Source: Alcaligenaceae bacterium | GTDB taxonomy: Bacteria; Pseudomonadota; Gammaproteobacteria; Burkholderiales; Burkholderiaceae_B | NCBI GenBank assembly: GCA_029265795.1 | Contig: JAJUGV010000004.1 | Location: 1-64,000 of the forward strand | Length of the DNA stretch: 64,000 nucleotides | Reading direction: 5' to 3' | In this document: positions 1 through 9,231 of the stretch, piece by piece | Numbering within the stretch: position 1 is the stretch's first letter | How the letters are laid out: the number at the start of each line of letters is the position of its first letter | Notes under the pieces: model-generated | The model's input: only the letters and a program-made list of their open reading frames with translations | What the model was told of the DNA's origin: nothing | Databases searched by the model: none | Translations under genes and position numbers: made by a program

Positions 1-568
1 AGGTGAGATCCTTCTCGACGGTGAAAATCTGCTGCAATCCAAGCTCGACATTTCGCTTATCCGGGCCAAGGTGGGCATGGTGTTTCAGAAGCCCACCCCG
101 TTTCCTATGAGTATCTACGACAACATCGCCTTTGGGGTGCGCCTATTCGAGAAGCTCAGCAAAGCCGAAATGGACGAACGCGTTGAGTGGGCACTGAGCA
201 AGGCGGCACTTTGGAACGAAGTGAAGGACAAACTGGGTCAGAGCGGTTACGGACTCTCGGGCGGCCAGCAACAGCGCCTGTGCATCGCCCGGGGTGTGGC
301 GATCAAGCCCGAAGTCTTGCTGCTCGATGAGCCGTGCTCGGCGTTGGACCCCATTTCGACGGCCAAAATCGAGGAGCTCATTGCCGAGCTGAAATCCGAG
401 TACACGGTGGTGATCGTCACCCACAATATGCAGCAGGCCGCCCGTTGCTCTGACTACACCGCCTACATGTATCTGGGCGAGCTGATGGAGTACGGCGAGA
501 CCGATCAGATCTTTGTTAAGCCCACGCGCAAAGAGACGGAAGACTACATTACCGGTCGATTCGGTTAG
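1..568 (+). CDS. pstB: Phosphate ABC transporter ATPase PstB (5' truncated by window)
   Basis: The frame is open from base 2, so the gene begins before the window; 188 residues are visible. PstB is the cytoplasmic ATPase that powers the PstSCAB high-affinity phosphate importer. The Q-loop ([11 protein letters not shown]), ABC signature (LSGGQQQR), Walker B (VLLLDEP), D-loop (SALD) and H-loop (VTHN) are visible and very close to E. coli PstB; Walker A lies upstream of the window. A hairpin and then acs follow, so no phoU is directly downstream, unlike the enteric pst operon. Confidence 0.95.
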   Translation, partial: GEILLDGENLLQSKLDISLIRAKVGMVFQKPTPFPMSIYDNIAFGVRLFEKLSKAEMDERVEWALSKAALWNEVKDKLGQSGYGLSGGQQQRLCIARGVAIKPEVLLLDEPCSALDPISTAKIEELIAELKSEYTVVIVTHNMQQAARCSDYTAYMYLGELMEYGETDQIFVKPTRKETEDYITGRFG

Positions 569-616
569 GCGATCTACCCACCATCTCCTTTCAAATCGAG
601 TACCATTCCTTTCGAG

Positions 617-637
617 CTGCCGCCTTTATGGCGGCAG
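617..637 (+). terminator. Hairpin between pstB and acs (probable terminator)
   Basis: A perfect 8-bp stem (CTGCCGCC/GGCGGCAG) with a 5-nt loop lies 50 bases after the pstB stop and 63 bases before the acs start. The following sequence (TCTGATTTATAAG) is only moderately T-rich, so it may be an inefficient terminator or a structure in the acs leader. Confidence 0.5.
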
Positions 638-700
638 TCTGATTTATAAGAATATCGCCGCAAGGGCGGTAGGAATGCTTGTATTTTGGAGGAGTTTCAC

Positions 701-2680
701 ATGTCGTCTACCATCAACACCATGCTGGTCGAGAAAAGGGTGATCCACCCTGCACCGGAGTTCGCGGCGAATGCGCGAATATCCAGCATGGACCAGTATC
801 GGCAGTTGTGTGAAGAGGCGGACAAGGATCCGGATGGGTTCTGGCGCCGTCTGGCGGAATCGAATATTGAGTGGCGTAAACCTTTCACGAAGGTTCTGGA
901 TGAATCGCGCGCGCCCTTTTATACCTGGTTCGAAGACGGTGAGCTGAACGTATCCGAGAACTGCCTCGATGTGCATCTGCGCAATGGTAACGGCGACAAA
1001 GTCGCAATCATTTTCGAGGCGGATGACGGCACGGTCGAGAAAGCCACCTACCGCCAATTGCATGCTCGCGTCTGCCGCATTGCGAACGGTATTCGGGCTC
1101 TAGGCTACGGCAAGGGCGATCGCGCGATTCTCTACATGCCCATGTCGATTGAGGCCATTGCCATCATGCAGGCGTGCGCACGACTCGGGCTCACGCATTC
1201 CGTGGTGTTCGGCGGCTTCTCGGCGCGCAGCCTGCATCAGCGTATCGTTGACGTAGGCGCCAAGCTGGTCTTGACGGCGGATGCCCAGCGTCGTGGCGGG
1301 CGCGAGATTCCTCTGAAGGCGGCGGTGGATGAGGCCCTCTCCTATGAAGGCGCCGACGTAGTCGAGAAGGTGGTCGTATATGAACGCACTGGAGCAGAAA
1401 TCCAGTGGGTGGAAGGGCGCGATATTCGCTTGAGCGAAGTCGAGGCCGGCCAGCCGGAAGAATGCGACCCCGTGGCTGTAGAAGCCGAACACCCATTGTT
1501 TGTGTTGTACACGTCCGGGTCTACGGGTAAGCCCAAAGGCGTTCAGCATTCGTCCGCCGGCTACCTTCTGTGGGCCAAAACGACGGCGCAGTGGGTGTTC
1601 GACGCCAAGCCAGAGGATGTTTTCTGGTGCACGGCAGACATCGGCTGGGTGACCGGGCACTCGTACATTACCTACGGAGCCATGGCAGCCGGGTTGACGC
1701 AGATTGTTTTCGAAGGGGTGCCCACCTATCCCAATGCCGGCAGGTTCTGGGAGATGATTCAGCGCCATCGCGTCACCATCTTCTATACCGCACCCACCGC
1801 GATTCGTTCCCTTATCAAGGCATCGGAGCAGAACCCCGAGCATCATCCGCGCAACTACGATCTGTCGAGCTTACGTTTGCTGGGCTCAGTTGGCGAACCG
1901 ATCAACCCAGAAGCCTGGATGTGGTACTACGAAAATGTGGGTGGTTCGCGCTGCCCCATTGTAGATACGTGGTGGCAGACGGAAACAGGAGCGCATATTC
2001 TTACCCCGCTGCCGGGTGCCACACCGCTGAAGCCGGGCTCGTGCACGCTGCCATTGCCCGGGATTGATGCTGCCGTAGTCGACGAGGCCGGCAACGAACT
2101 GCCTCCTGGTGCGGGCGGCTTGCTGGTCATCAGGCGGCCGTGGCCGTCCATGATCCGTGCCGTGTGGGGCGATGAACAACGTTTCCGCACCGGTTATTAC
2201 CCGGAAGAGCTTGGCGGCATGTACATGGCGGGCGACAACGCCCAGCGCGATGAGGACGGCTATTTCTGGATCCTGGGGCGGACCGACGATGTATTGAGTG
2301 TATCGGGACACCGCCTGGGTGGAACTGAGATCGAATCCGCACTTGTTGCCCATGAATTGGTGGCTGAAGCCGCCGTCGTGGGGCGTCCGGACGCTACGAC
2401 AGGCGAGGCTATTGTGGCCTTCATCATGCTCAAGCACCCCGCGGCCGGCGACGCCGAAGCACAGAAGATTGCCGATACGCTGCGCAACTGGGTGGCAAGC
2501 CAGGTTGGGCCGATCGCCAAGCCCAAGGAAATCCGGTTCGGAAACAACCTGCCCAAGACGCGTTCCGGCAAGATTATGCGACGTCTCTTGAGGCTGGTGG
2601 CCGAAGGTAAGGAAATCAATCAGGACACCTCCACCCTCGAGAACCCCGACGTTCTCAAGCAGTTCACCGGCGTGTATTAA
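701..2680 (+). CDS. acs: Acetyl-CoA synthetase (AMP-forming)
   Basis: A 659-residue ANL-superfamily enzyme that converts acetate (possibly propionate), ATP and CoA to acyl-CoA, AMP and PPi in the cytoplasm. The phosphate-binding A3 motif [11 protein letters not shown] is at about residues 269-279, the DTWWQTETG motif is in the middle, and the C-terminal PKTRSGK motif puts the catalytic, potentially acetylated lysine near residue 624. I chose the ATG at 701 because a strong GGAGG sits 8 bases upstream; an in-frame TTG at 686 overlaps that site. Length matches Acs (about 650 residues) better than PrpE. The last 17 bases overlap the convergent patatin gene. Confidence 0.93.
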   Translation: MSSTINTMLVEKRVIHPAPEFAANARISSMDQYRQLCEEADKDPDGFWRRLAESNIEWRKPFTKVLDESRAPFYTWFEDGELNVSENCLDVHLRNGNGDKVAIIFEADDGTVEKATYRQLHARVCRIANGIRALGYGKGDRAILYMPMSIEAIAIMQACARLGLTHSVVFGGFSARSLHQRIVDVGAKLVLTADAQRRGGREIPLKAAVDEALSYEGADVVEKVVVYERTGAEIQWVEGRDIRLSEVEAGQPEECDPVAVEAEHPLFVLYTSGSTGKPKGVQHSSAGYLLWAKTTAQWVFDAKPEDVFWCTADIGWVTGHSYITYGAMAAGLTQIVFEGVPTYPNAGRFWEMIQRHRVTIFYTAPTAIRSLIKASEQNPEHHPRNYDLSSLRLLGSVGEPINPEAWMWYYENVGGSRCPIVDTWWQTETGAHILTPLPGATPLKPGSCTLPLPGIDAAVVDEAGNELPPGAGGLLVIRRPWPSMIRAVWGDEQRFRTGYYPEELGGMYMAGDNAQRDEDGYFWILGRTDDVLSVSGHRLGGTEIESALVAHELVAEAAVVGRPDATTGEAIVAFIMLKHPAAGDAEAQKIADTLRNWVASQVGPIAKPKEIRFGNNLPKTRSGKIMRRLLRLVAEGKEINQDTSTLENPDVLKQFTGVY

Positions 2681-3581
2681 CCAACCCGAGCGCACGCAAA
2701 TTGGGCAGGCTGGCTTCCGTTGCCGCGATTCCCTGTTCAATAGCGTGCGCCGCCCGGTGAAAGTCCATCAGGCCCAAGGAGGCTAGCCGGGGTGCAATCA
2801 CCGCATCGGCGGGGTCTCCCGCCATGCGGCTGCGCGTAATTCTTACCTGCATGATGTTGATGCTGGTCGAGAGGATGTCAATCAGTGAGGGCATCGGCTC
2901 GGCTTCGTGTTCGCCTGCCGGCAGCAACGACGATAGTGCCTGTGGCAGATGCGCCCGCCATGCGCTGCCCACACTGCTGCGCACCTTCAGCGGACTTTGT
3001 GGCGCAAGATGGCGGCCCAGGATGTCAGTGTTGAGATCCACTGCCAAGACAATATCGGCTTCCATGGCGCGGGCCAGTGTAACGGGAACCGGATTCACCA
3101 GGCCGCCGTCAACCAGTAAGCGCTCCTGGTGCCAGACAGGTGAAAACAGGCCAGGCAGGGCGATGGACGCGCGGACCGCTTCGGTCGTGGAACCGTCCCT
3201 GAGCCAGACTTCCTGGCCGGTATGTAGATCTGTTGCGACCGCGGCAAACGGCAGCTTCAACGCATCGATGGGACAATCCATGAAATGCCGCTGGAAGAAG
3301 CTCATGAGCCGTTCGCCCTTCAGCATGCCGCCGTTCAGGTGAAAATCCATCAGCGACACGATGTCGCGCAGGTTAAGGGTGCGGACCCATTGCTCGAAGC
3401 GGTCAAGTTCCCCTGCCGCATAGGCGGCTCCCACTAGCGCGCCGATGGAGGTGCCGCAGATCAGATCAGGCCGGATACCCGCCCGTTCCAGGGCTTTTAT
3501 CACACCGATATGCGCCCACCCACGGGCGGCGCCGCTACCCAAAACGAGGGCCAGGCGGGGTTGACGGTTAGGGACAATCAC
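2664..3581 (-). CDS. Patatin-like phospholipase (RssA-like)
   Basis: A 305-residue patatin-fold serine acyl hydrolase. The oxyanion-hole loop GSGAARG is at residues 15-21, the nucleophile elbow GTSIG (Ser45) follows, and the dyad aspartate is in VDGG (Asp158). Length and architecture resemble E. coli RssA. There is no clear signal peptide, so it is probably cytoplasmic or membrane-associated. The start is GTG. It is last in a leftward set with the DoxX and AMP-binding-fragment genes (16-bp gap to doxX). The natural lipid substrate cannot be inferred. Confidence 0.88.
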   Translation of the reverse strand: MIVPNRQPRLALVLGSGAARGWAHIGVIKALERAGIRPDLICGTSIGALVGAAYAAGELDRFEQWVRTLNLRDIVSLMDFHLNGGMLKGERLMSFFQRHFMDCPIDALKLPFAAVATDLHTGQEVWLRDGSTTEAVRASIALPGLFSPVWHQERLLVDGGLVNPVPVTLARAMEADIVLAVDLNTDILGRHLAPQSPLKVRSSVGSAWRAHLPQALSSLLPAGEHEAEPMPSLIDILSTSINIMQVRITRSRMAGDPADAVIAPRLASLGLMDFHRAAHAIEQGIAATEASLPNLRALGLVNTRR

Positions 3582-3597
3582 GCGGTTACCCTGACGC

Positions 3598-3999
3598 TCA
3601 GTTCCAACGGCGCCCCAGCGCGTAGCGACCGCCCCCCAGCATCAGGATGGCAAGGGCGGCCACCAGGAACATAGCCTGCAGTTCCAGACGCCAGCCTCCG
3701 CTGGAGGTGAAACTTGTGAAATGCCCACTATGTGCCAGAAACAGAGCAACCAGCATATTGACCAAGACCAAGGCGGCGCCGAGCCGCGTATAGATTCCCA
3801 GTATTAATAGCAGCGGAGCCAGGACTTCGCCCAGGTAGACGCCCCATGCCAGAAAGGCGGGCAAGCCGCGTACGGCCAGCATGGCTTCAATGCCGCCTAT
3901 GCCATGCCTTATTTTTGCCCAACCGTGAAAGAAAATTAATATGCCAAGTACCAGGCGAAGCAGTAGTTTGGCGAGGTCGTCTAGGGAGTGTTGGGACAT
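3598..3999 (-). CDS. DoxX family inner-membrane protein
   Basis: A 133-residue protein with four predicted membrane segments. The family-typical N-terminal LLLRLVLGILIFFHGWAKI and the GLPAFLAWGVYLGEVLAPL segment are both present. DoxX proteins are small inner-membrane proteins, some linked to thiol or oxidative stress; the exact role is unknown. Its start overlaps the end of the upstream AMP-binding fragment gene by 19 bp, suggesting translational coupling. Confidence 0.85.
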   Translation of the reverse strand: MSQHSLDDLAKLLLRLVLGILIFFHGWAKIRHGIGGIEAMLAVRGLPAFLAWGVYLGEVLAPLLLILGIYTRLGAALVLVNMLVALFLAHSGHFTSFTSSGGWRLELQAMFLVAALAILMLGGGRYALGRRWN

Positions 4000-4412
4000 G
4001 GCATTTCAGCATCACGATAGGTCAGGACCAAGCCGGGAAATTGCGAAATATGGATCTTGAAATCTTCATCGCAGGGAATCAGCGCATGCCCTCGTTCGTC
4101 CACAATAATGGTGCTGGGCAGGGCGGCGTTGAGGATTTCTGCCAGCTGCTCCGTCGTGGCATGGGTGCTCAGTGGCAGCAGTTTCTTATTGGCAGCTTGT
4201 GCGGCAAGCACCGCTACCAGATATTCGTGGCAGTAATCAGCGCAAATGGCGACCGTGGTGCCCGGGTTCGGGTCCATATTGGCCAAGGCGACACTCATTG
4301 CCTGTACGGCAACCGCCAGCTCACCGTAAGAAACCGCAACCTCGGAGTCGTCCAGCGCGATGTGTTCACCAAAATTTTCTGCGATGGAATTCAGGTATTG
4401 CACAGGTGACAT
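3981..4412 (-). CDS. Stand-alone N-terminal fragment of an AMP-binding (ANL) enzyme
   Basis: A 143-residue product beginning MSPVQYLNSIAENFGEH, read from the ATG at 4412 preceded by AAGGA. It looks like the first part of acyl-CoA ligases: VSYGELAVAVQAMSVALANM, then PGTTVAICADYCHEYLVAVLAA and a KLLPLSTHATTEQLAEIL segment. It stops before the A3 P-loop and all catalytic motifs, whereas full enzymes exceed 500 residues. There is no remnant of the missing part downstream; the stop overlaps doxX, so this is an intact short gene or a stably truncated one. Catalysis is unlikely; function unknown. Confidence 0.65.
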   Translation of the reverse strand: MSPVQYLNSIAENFGEHIALDDSEVAVSYGELAVAVQAMSVALANMDPNPGTTVAICADYCHEYLVAVLAAQAANKKLLPLSTHATTEQLAEILNAALPSTIIVDERGHALIPCDEDFKIHISQFPGLVLTYRDAEMPCPNTP

Positions 4413-4538
4413 GTTCAGGATCCTTGAGTACGGTTCGGCGCAACAAGTATAGAGAGTCACCTGGGTGAAGTCGTGGTGTATTTCTAAGGAGTTTCCCCAT
4501 GGGGTAAGCTTTCGCATCCTCGACGGAAGGGAAAACCT

Positions 4539-5294
4539 ATGAATCGCATCGGCATCATGGCCGCCTTGCACGAAGAGATCGCCGATCTGCTGGCTACGAT
4601 GGAAGAAGTTAGCATTACACGCATCGGCATGCGCGACTATCACACCGGCTACTTGCATGGGCAGCCCTGTGTCGTCGTGCTGGCGCGTATTGGCAAGGTT
4701 GCGGCGGCGGCGACTGCCGTGACGCTGATACGCGAATTCGGGGTGGATCGTCTCATATTCAGCGGCCTTGCCGGCGGTGTGGCGAGCCATGTCAAGGTGG
4801 GGGATGTGGTGGTGGCGGCTACGCTGCTGCAGCACGATCTCGATGCCAGCCCGCTTTTTTCGCGCCATGAAATCCCCTTGCTGGGCTGCAAGCGCCTTTT
4901 TGTGGATCGTGAGCTATGCAGCCTGATGGAGGCGGCAGCCAGAGGCTATCTGGAAAACGATTGGGCACGGGAGATTTCTCCTGCCACCCGGGACACCTTC
5001 CAACTATCAACACCGGTTTTGCATGTGGGGCTGATCGTCAGTGGTGATCAATTCGTCAATAGTGCCACTGCCGTTCAGGGCTTGCGTCACGATTTGCCCG
5101 ATGCCCTATGTGTGGAGATGGAGGGCGCCGCAGTCGCGCAGGTGTGTCACGAATACGGGGCGCGCTTTGCCGTCATGCGTACGGTTTCCGACAGGGCTGA
5201 CGACGACGCGAGCCACGATTTCAGCGGATTTCTTGCTGCGGTCGCTAGTCATTACTCAGCCGGCATCCTCCGGCGGCTGTTAGATGCAATGTAG
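4539..5294 (+). CDS. mtnN: 5'-methylthioadenosine/S-adenosylhomocysteine nucleosidase
   Basis: A 251-residue PNP/UDP-phosphorylase-fold enzyme that hydrolyses MTA and SAH to adenine plus the thioribose product, recycling by-products of polyamine synthesis and methylation. Glu12, the VEMEGAA motif near residues 192-198 (ribose-binding glutamate) and Asp218 in SDRAD match the catalytic set of E. coli MtnN. The ATG at 4539 is preceded by GGAAGGGAAA. It is divergent from the AMP-binding fragment gene and ends one base before the convergent spermidine-synthase-like gene, which is thematically related because polyamine synthesis yields MTA. Confidence 0.9.
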   Translation: MNRIGIMAALHEEIADLLATMEEVSITRIGMRDYHTGYLHGQPCVVVLARIGKVAAAATAVTLIREFGVDRLIFSGLAGGVASHVKVGDVVVAATLLQHDLDASPLFSRHEIPLLGCKRLFVDRELCSLMEAAARGYLENDWAREISPATRDTFQLSTPVLHVGLIVSGDQFVNSATAVQGLRHDLPDALCVEMEGAAVAQVCHEYGARFAVMRTVSDRADDDASHDFSGFLAAVASHYSAGILRRLLDAM

Positions 5295-5295
5295 T

Positions 5296-6021
5296 TCAGT
5301 CCAGCTGACCCAGCATCCACGCTAACAGGCCGTCAACCCAGGTGTGCGCGGGAAGCCCCAATGCTTGGCGGATATGTGTCGCACGTTCCCGCAAAACCTC
5401 GAAATCCACGGAAGGTGAGCGCTTGAATGCAATTGCCACGATATTTCCGTCGTGGACTTCGGGCAGCCATGCGACGGACTCGAATGCGGTTTCGATCATC
5501 TGCAGGTGATGCTTGTGTTCCGGCCAGTCGCAGAACAGGTTGACGGTCATCATCCCGTCGCGGGTCAGGCAATTGGCGCAGGCGGCGTAGAAGGCTTCTG
5601 AACTGAGCGCGGGCGCGTGTGCTCGGGCGTCGTAGAGATCGACCTGCAGAATATCCACGCTACGTCGGCGCGAGAAGTCGCCCACAAACTCCAATGCGTC
5701 CATATTGAGCACGCTCAGGCGTTCGTCATTCGGAGGCAGCGCGAAATGTTGGCGACAGGCGTCGATGACTTCCGGATTGAGCTCCACGGCCGTGACGCGG
5801 GCGGGAGCCAGGCGCCGGTAGCAGAACTTGGTGAGTGCACCAGCCCCTAGTCCGAGCTGGACAATGTGTTCGACTTCTTCGCGAAACAGCAGCCACATCA
5901 TCATTTGCTGGACGTACTCCAGCTCGATGTCATCCGGCCGCTCGACGCGCATGGCTCCTTGTACCGCAGGCGTGCCGAAGTGCAGGCTGCGCAGGCCATT
6001 CGATTCTAGAATGGTGAGCAT
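5296..6021 (-). CDS. Spermidine synthase-like protein
   Basis: A 241-residue Rossmann-fold protein of the spermidine synthase-like family: the nucleotide-binding stretch IVQLGLGAGALTKFC, the acidic strand end VTAVELNPEVIDACRQ, and the VDILQVDLYDAR segment where aminopropyltransferases hold a catalytic Asp. No S-adenosylmethionine decarboxylase gene is near, so true polyamine synthase activity is unproven. An in-frame start at 6081 would lie inside the tRNA-Pro terminator, so ATG 6021 (MLTILESNG) was chosen, although its ribosome-binding site is weak. It is convergent with mtnN. Confidence 0.75.
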   Translation of the reverse strand: MLTILESNGLRSLHFGTPAVQGAMRVERPDDIELEYVQQMMMWLLFREEVEHIVQLGLGAGALTKFCYRRLAPARVTAVELNPEVIDACRQHFALPPNDERLSVLNMDALEFVGDFSRRRSVDILQVDLYDARAHAPALSSEAFYAACANCLTRDGMMTVNLFCDWPEHKHHLQMIETAFESVAWLPEVHDGNIVAIAFKRSPSVDFEVLRERATHIRQALGLPAHTWVDGLLAWMLGQLD

Positions 6022-6060
6022 TGACAGGTAGGAACAGCTTACGGTCGTAGGTAATGAATA

Positions 6061-6090
6061 AGGGCTTACGTGCCAAAACACGTAAGCCCT
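6061..6090 (-). terminator. Rho-independent terminator of tRNA-Pro
   Basis: A perfect 12-bp stem (AGGGCTTACGTG and its complement) with a 6-nt loop, just 3' of tRNA-Pro on the minus strand, followed by TTATTCATT. Confidence 0.75.
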
Positions 6091-6096
6091 TTAATG

Positions 6097-6173
<77 letters not shown>

Positions 6174-6222
6174 ATAAGCGCGTAACTATAACACAAGTTA
6201 CGCAAAACGTTTCGTCAGCCCC

Positions 6223-7800
6223 CTATGCCGCGGCGGATGGGGCTTGCTCTTCGCCGGCAGGTACTCGCTCGACGAAGACTTTGGCGATGCGTCGGCCATC
6301 AAGCTGAACGATACGGAAGTGAAGTTCATGGGCCCAATGGCGCAGGCTAAAGGTTTCACCGACTTCGGGAAGCTTGCCGAGTTGTTGCAGCAGGAAACCG
6401 GCCACTGTGCTGAAGTCATCGGTTTCGGGAGCGAGCCCTTCCACATCAAGAGTCTGCTCGAAGTGGTGCAGGTCGGTGCCGCCTTCGACAATCCACTGGT
6501 GGTCTGTCTTGGCGATGATGTCCGGCGTTTCATCTTCGTCGGGGAAGTCGCCGGCGATGGCTTCGAAGACATCGATGGGTGTAACCAGCCCTTCGACGGT
6601 GCCGAACTCGTTGATGACGATGACCAGCTGGCCACGCGCAGATTTCAGCGTGTTGATCAGATCCAGCATGCGAATGGTTTCGTGCACGATGATGGGCGGG
6701 CGCAGACGCTGCTCGTTTATCTTGCCATCGACGATGAGATCGGCAACCAGGTCTTTGGAGCGGCCGATGCCGACAATATCATCGAGCGAGCCGCGACACA
6801 CCGGGTAGAAGCCGTGAGGGGTGCGGTTGATGTCGGCAAGAAGGGTTTCGGTGTCGAGTTCCAGATTCAGCCAGCTGATGTCGGTGCGAGGAGTCATGAC
6901 AGAGTGCACGTTGCGCTCGGCCAGGCGTAATACACCACTGACCATGTGCCGCTCTTCATCGGCGAACGGGATCTCGTCGTCGGAGTCAAGCTCGTTATCG
7001 GAAGGTTCCGGCGAGGTGGTGCTGCGTTTACCCAGCATGCGCATCACCGCTTCGGCCGTGCGCTCACGCATTGGGCGGTCAGAGCGCATCAATACCAGAT
7101 TTCGCCGGGCGAGCTGATTGAGAAATTCAATCGTGACGGAGAAGCCAATGGCGGCGTACAGGTAGCCCTTGGGCACCTTAAAGCCGAAGCCTTCCGCCAC
7201 CAGAGAGAAACCGATCATAAGCAAAAAGCCGAGGCACAGAATCACCACCGTGGGATGAGCGTTCACGAAGCGAGTCAGCGGTTTTGAAGCCACCAACATG
7301 ACACCGATCGCGATGATTACCGCAGCCATCATGATCTCAAGGTGTTCCACCATACCGACTGCGGTGATGACCGCGTCCAGTGAAAAGACGGCGTCCAGCA
7401 CCACAATTTGAGTGACGATGATGCCGAAGCTGGCGTAGGCAGGGGACTGTAGTTCGGCATGGCGCTTTCCTTCGACACGCTCATGCATTTCCATGGTTCC
7501 CTTGAAGACCAGGAAGAATCCGCCCACGATAAGAATCAGGTCGCGCCCCGAGAACGCCATTCCGCCTAGATGGAACAGCGGCTCGGTAAGATGGAACATC
7601 CACGAAATAACGGACAGCAGGGCGAGGCGCATGATGAGCGCCAGCGATAACCCCAGGACGCGGGCCTTGTCGCGTTGGTGTGGTGGGAGCTTGTCCGAAA
7701 GAATGGCGATGAAAATAAGGTTGTCGATACCCAGGACGATTTCGAGAACGACCAGGGTCAACAGGCCGACCCATACTGTTGGGTCCAGCAATAGCTCCAT
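6223..7800 (-). CDS. TerC-family membrane protein with CBS and CorC_HlyC domains (YoaE-like)
   Basis: A 525-residue protein. The N-terminal half is a TerC domain closely matching E. coli YoaE (LTLVVLEIVLGIDNLIFIAI, the VVLDAVFSLDAVITAVGMV segment with its acidic membrane residues, and a third acidic helix). The second half holds a CBS pair near residues 300-420 and a C-terminal CorC/HlyC transporter-associated domain. TerC relatives are implicated in metal (Mn) efflux at the inner membrane; the role here is inferred. ATG 7800 (MELLLDPTVW) aligns with YoaE; an ATG at 7830 is also open and neither has a strong ribosome-binding site. Confidence 0.88.
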   Translation of the reverse strand: MELLLDPTVWVGLLTLVVLEIVLGIDNLIFIAILSDKLPPHQRDKARVLGLSLALIMRLALLSVISWMFHLTEPLFHLGGMAFSGRDLILIVGGFFLVFKGTMEMHERVEGKRHAELQSPAYASFGIIVTQIVVLDAVFSLDAVITAVGMVEHLEIMMAAVIIAIGVMLVASKPLTRFVNAHPTVVILCLGFLLMIGFSLVAEGFGFKVPKGYLYAAIGFSVTIEFLNQLARRNLVLMRSDRPMRERTAEAVMRMLGKRSTTSPEPSDNELDSDDEIPFADEERHMVSGVLRLAERNVHSVMTPRTDISWLNLELDTETLLADINRTPHGFYPVCRGSLDDIVGIGRSKDLVADLIVDGKINEQRLRPPIIVHETIRMLDLINTLKSARGQLVIVINEFGTVEGLVTPIDVFEAIAGDFPDEDETPDIIAKTDHQWIVEGGTDLHHFEQTLDVEGLAPETDDFSTVAGFLLQQLGKLPEVGETFSLRHWAHELHFRIVQLDGRRIAKVFVERVPAGEEQAPSAAA

Positions 7801-7975
7801 TACAGTGAATCCGGAAACTGAAAAAGCCATTATAAAGATGGCTGGAAAATGGGTCGCTGGAGTTTTGCGTCTTGACGGGTATTTATGCTCAGGAATAGCA
7901 TAATGTCAGTGCTTGAAGATTACAGTCGCGACACAAGCGCGCCGCGCTCATTCATCAAATCGGAGACATAGCCCA

Positions 7976-9199
7976 ATGATCATGCCCACTGCCCGGCGCC
8001 TGTTGCGGAACCTGGCATTGACGTGCAGCGCCGCCGCCCTGGCTGCAGGCAGCGTTTACGCACAGCAGCCGATACGCATCGGTGAATTGAACAGCTATAA
8101 GACGCAGCCGGCGTTTCTGGGGCCGTACCGCCAGGGTATGGAACTGGCGGTGGAGCAGGTCAACGCGGCAGGTGGTGTCGATGGCCGACCCTTGCAGCTG
8201 ATCATCCGAGATGACAATTCCAACCCCGGCGATGCGGTGCGTACCGCAGAAGAGCTGGTTACGCGAGAAAAGGTCGATCTTCTGACCGGCACGTTTCTGT
8301 CGAATATCGGCCTGGCTGTGGCTGATTACGCCCGTCATCGCAAAGTGTTCTTTTTGGCCAGTGAGCCGCTGACCGACAAGATTGTTTGGGAGCAGGGCAA
8401 CCGCTACACATTCCGGCTGCGGGCCTCTACGTACATGCAGGTGGCCATGCTGATACCGGAAGCGGTCCAGATGAATCGCAAACGCTGGGCCATTGTGTAT
8501 CCCAACTATGAGTATGGACAGTCGGCTGTAGCGACTTTCAAACAGTTGCTGAAGGAGGCACAGCCTGACGTGGAGTTCGTGGTCGAACAGGCCACGCCGT
8601 TGGGCCGCATCGATGCGGGCAATGTGGTGCAGGCAATCGCCGACGCCAAACCCGACGCTCTTTTCAATGTACTGTTTGCGGCCGACCTGGCCCGGTTCGT
8701 GCGCGCCGGCAATCAGCGCCGCCTGCTCGAAAATCTGCCCACGGTCAGTCTGCTGTCGGGTGAGCCCGAGTATCTTGACCCCCTGGGCCGGGAGACACCG
8801 GAAGGCTGGGTCGTGACCGGTTATCCCTGGTATGCGATTGACACGCCCGAACATCAGGCCTTTCTCGACGCTTATCAGGCTCGTTTTGATGATTACCCGC
8901 GACTCGGCACCATCATCGGCTACAGCACTATCCTGTCTTTGGCCGAAGGGCTGCGTGTGGCAGGTTCTACCGATACCGAAGCACTGATAGAGGCGTTTCG
9001 GGGCCTCGAGGTGACGACACCTTTCGGGCCCATCACGTATCGCCCACAAGACCACCAATCCACGATGGGCGCCTATGTGGGCAAGCTGGCGATACAGGAC
9101 GGCCAGGGCGTGATGACGGATATTCGCTACGTAGACGGTGCTACGGTCCTGCCGCCCGACGAGCTGGTGCAGCAGTGGCGACCGGCCGACGCGCGTTGA
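7976..9199 (+). CDS. Branched-chain-amino-acid-type ABC transporter substrate-binding protein
   Basis: A 407-residue type-I periplasmic binding protein (Peripla_BP_6/LivJ-like). The ATG at 7976 follows GGAG and opens a signal peptide (RRLLRNLALT core, likely cleavage after GSVYA). The mature protein begins QQPIRIGELNSYK and has the PGDAVRTAEELV and GYSTILSLAEGL segments of the family. It leads a four-gene importer operon (33-bp gap to the permease). Ligand unknown: amino acids, amides and aromatic acids are all used by relatives. The convergent 2-oxoacid oxidoreductase hints at amino acids. Confidence 0.9.
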   Translation: MIMPTARRLLRNLALTCSAAALAAGSVYAQQPIRIGELNSYKTQPAFLGPYRQGMELAVEQVNAAGGVDGRPLQLIIRDDNSNPGDAVRTAEELVTREKVDLLTGTFLSNIGLAVADYARHRKVFFLASEPLTDKIVWEQGNRYTFRLRASTYMQVAMLIPEAVQMNRKRWAIVYPNYEYGQSAVATFKQLLKEAQPDVEFVVEQATPLGRIDAGNVVQAIADAKPDALFNVLFAADLARFVRAGNQRRLLENLPTVSLLSGEPEYLDPLGRETPEGWVVTGYPWYAIDTPEHQAFLDAYQARFDDYPRLGTIIGYSTILSLAEGLRVAGSTDTEALIEAFRGLEVTTPFGPITYRPQDHQSTMGAYVGKLAIQDGQGVMTDIRYVDGATVLPPDELVQQWRPADAR

Positions 9200-9231
9200 T
9201 GGCTGAGCCGTGACGGCATGAGACTACGGTC

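Noticed and set aside
1100-2740. Open frames of 248 and 284 codons antisense to acs
   Set aside because: They oppose well-conserved Acs motifs, encode low-complexity Arg/Pro-rich products, and lack start signals.
7801-7975. Possible yybP-ykoY (manganese) riboswitch before the TerC gene
   Set aside because: I could not find the conserved stem-loop core on the minus strand; the spacer is short and AT-rich.
7955-9058. Long open frame antisense to the substrate-binding protein gene
   Set aside because: It has no recognisable domain, no ribosome-binding site and lies wholly within a gene with signal peptide and family motifs; high GC produces such frames.
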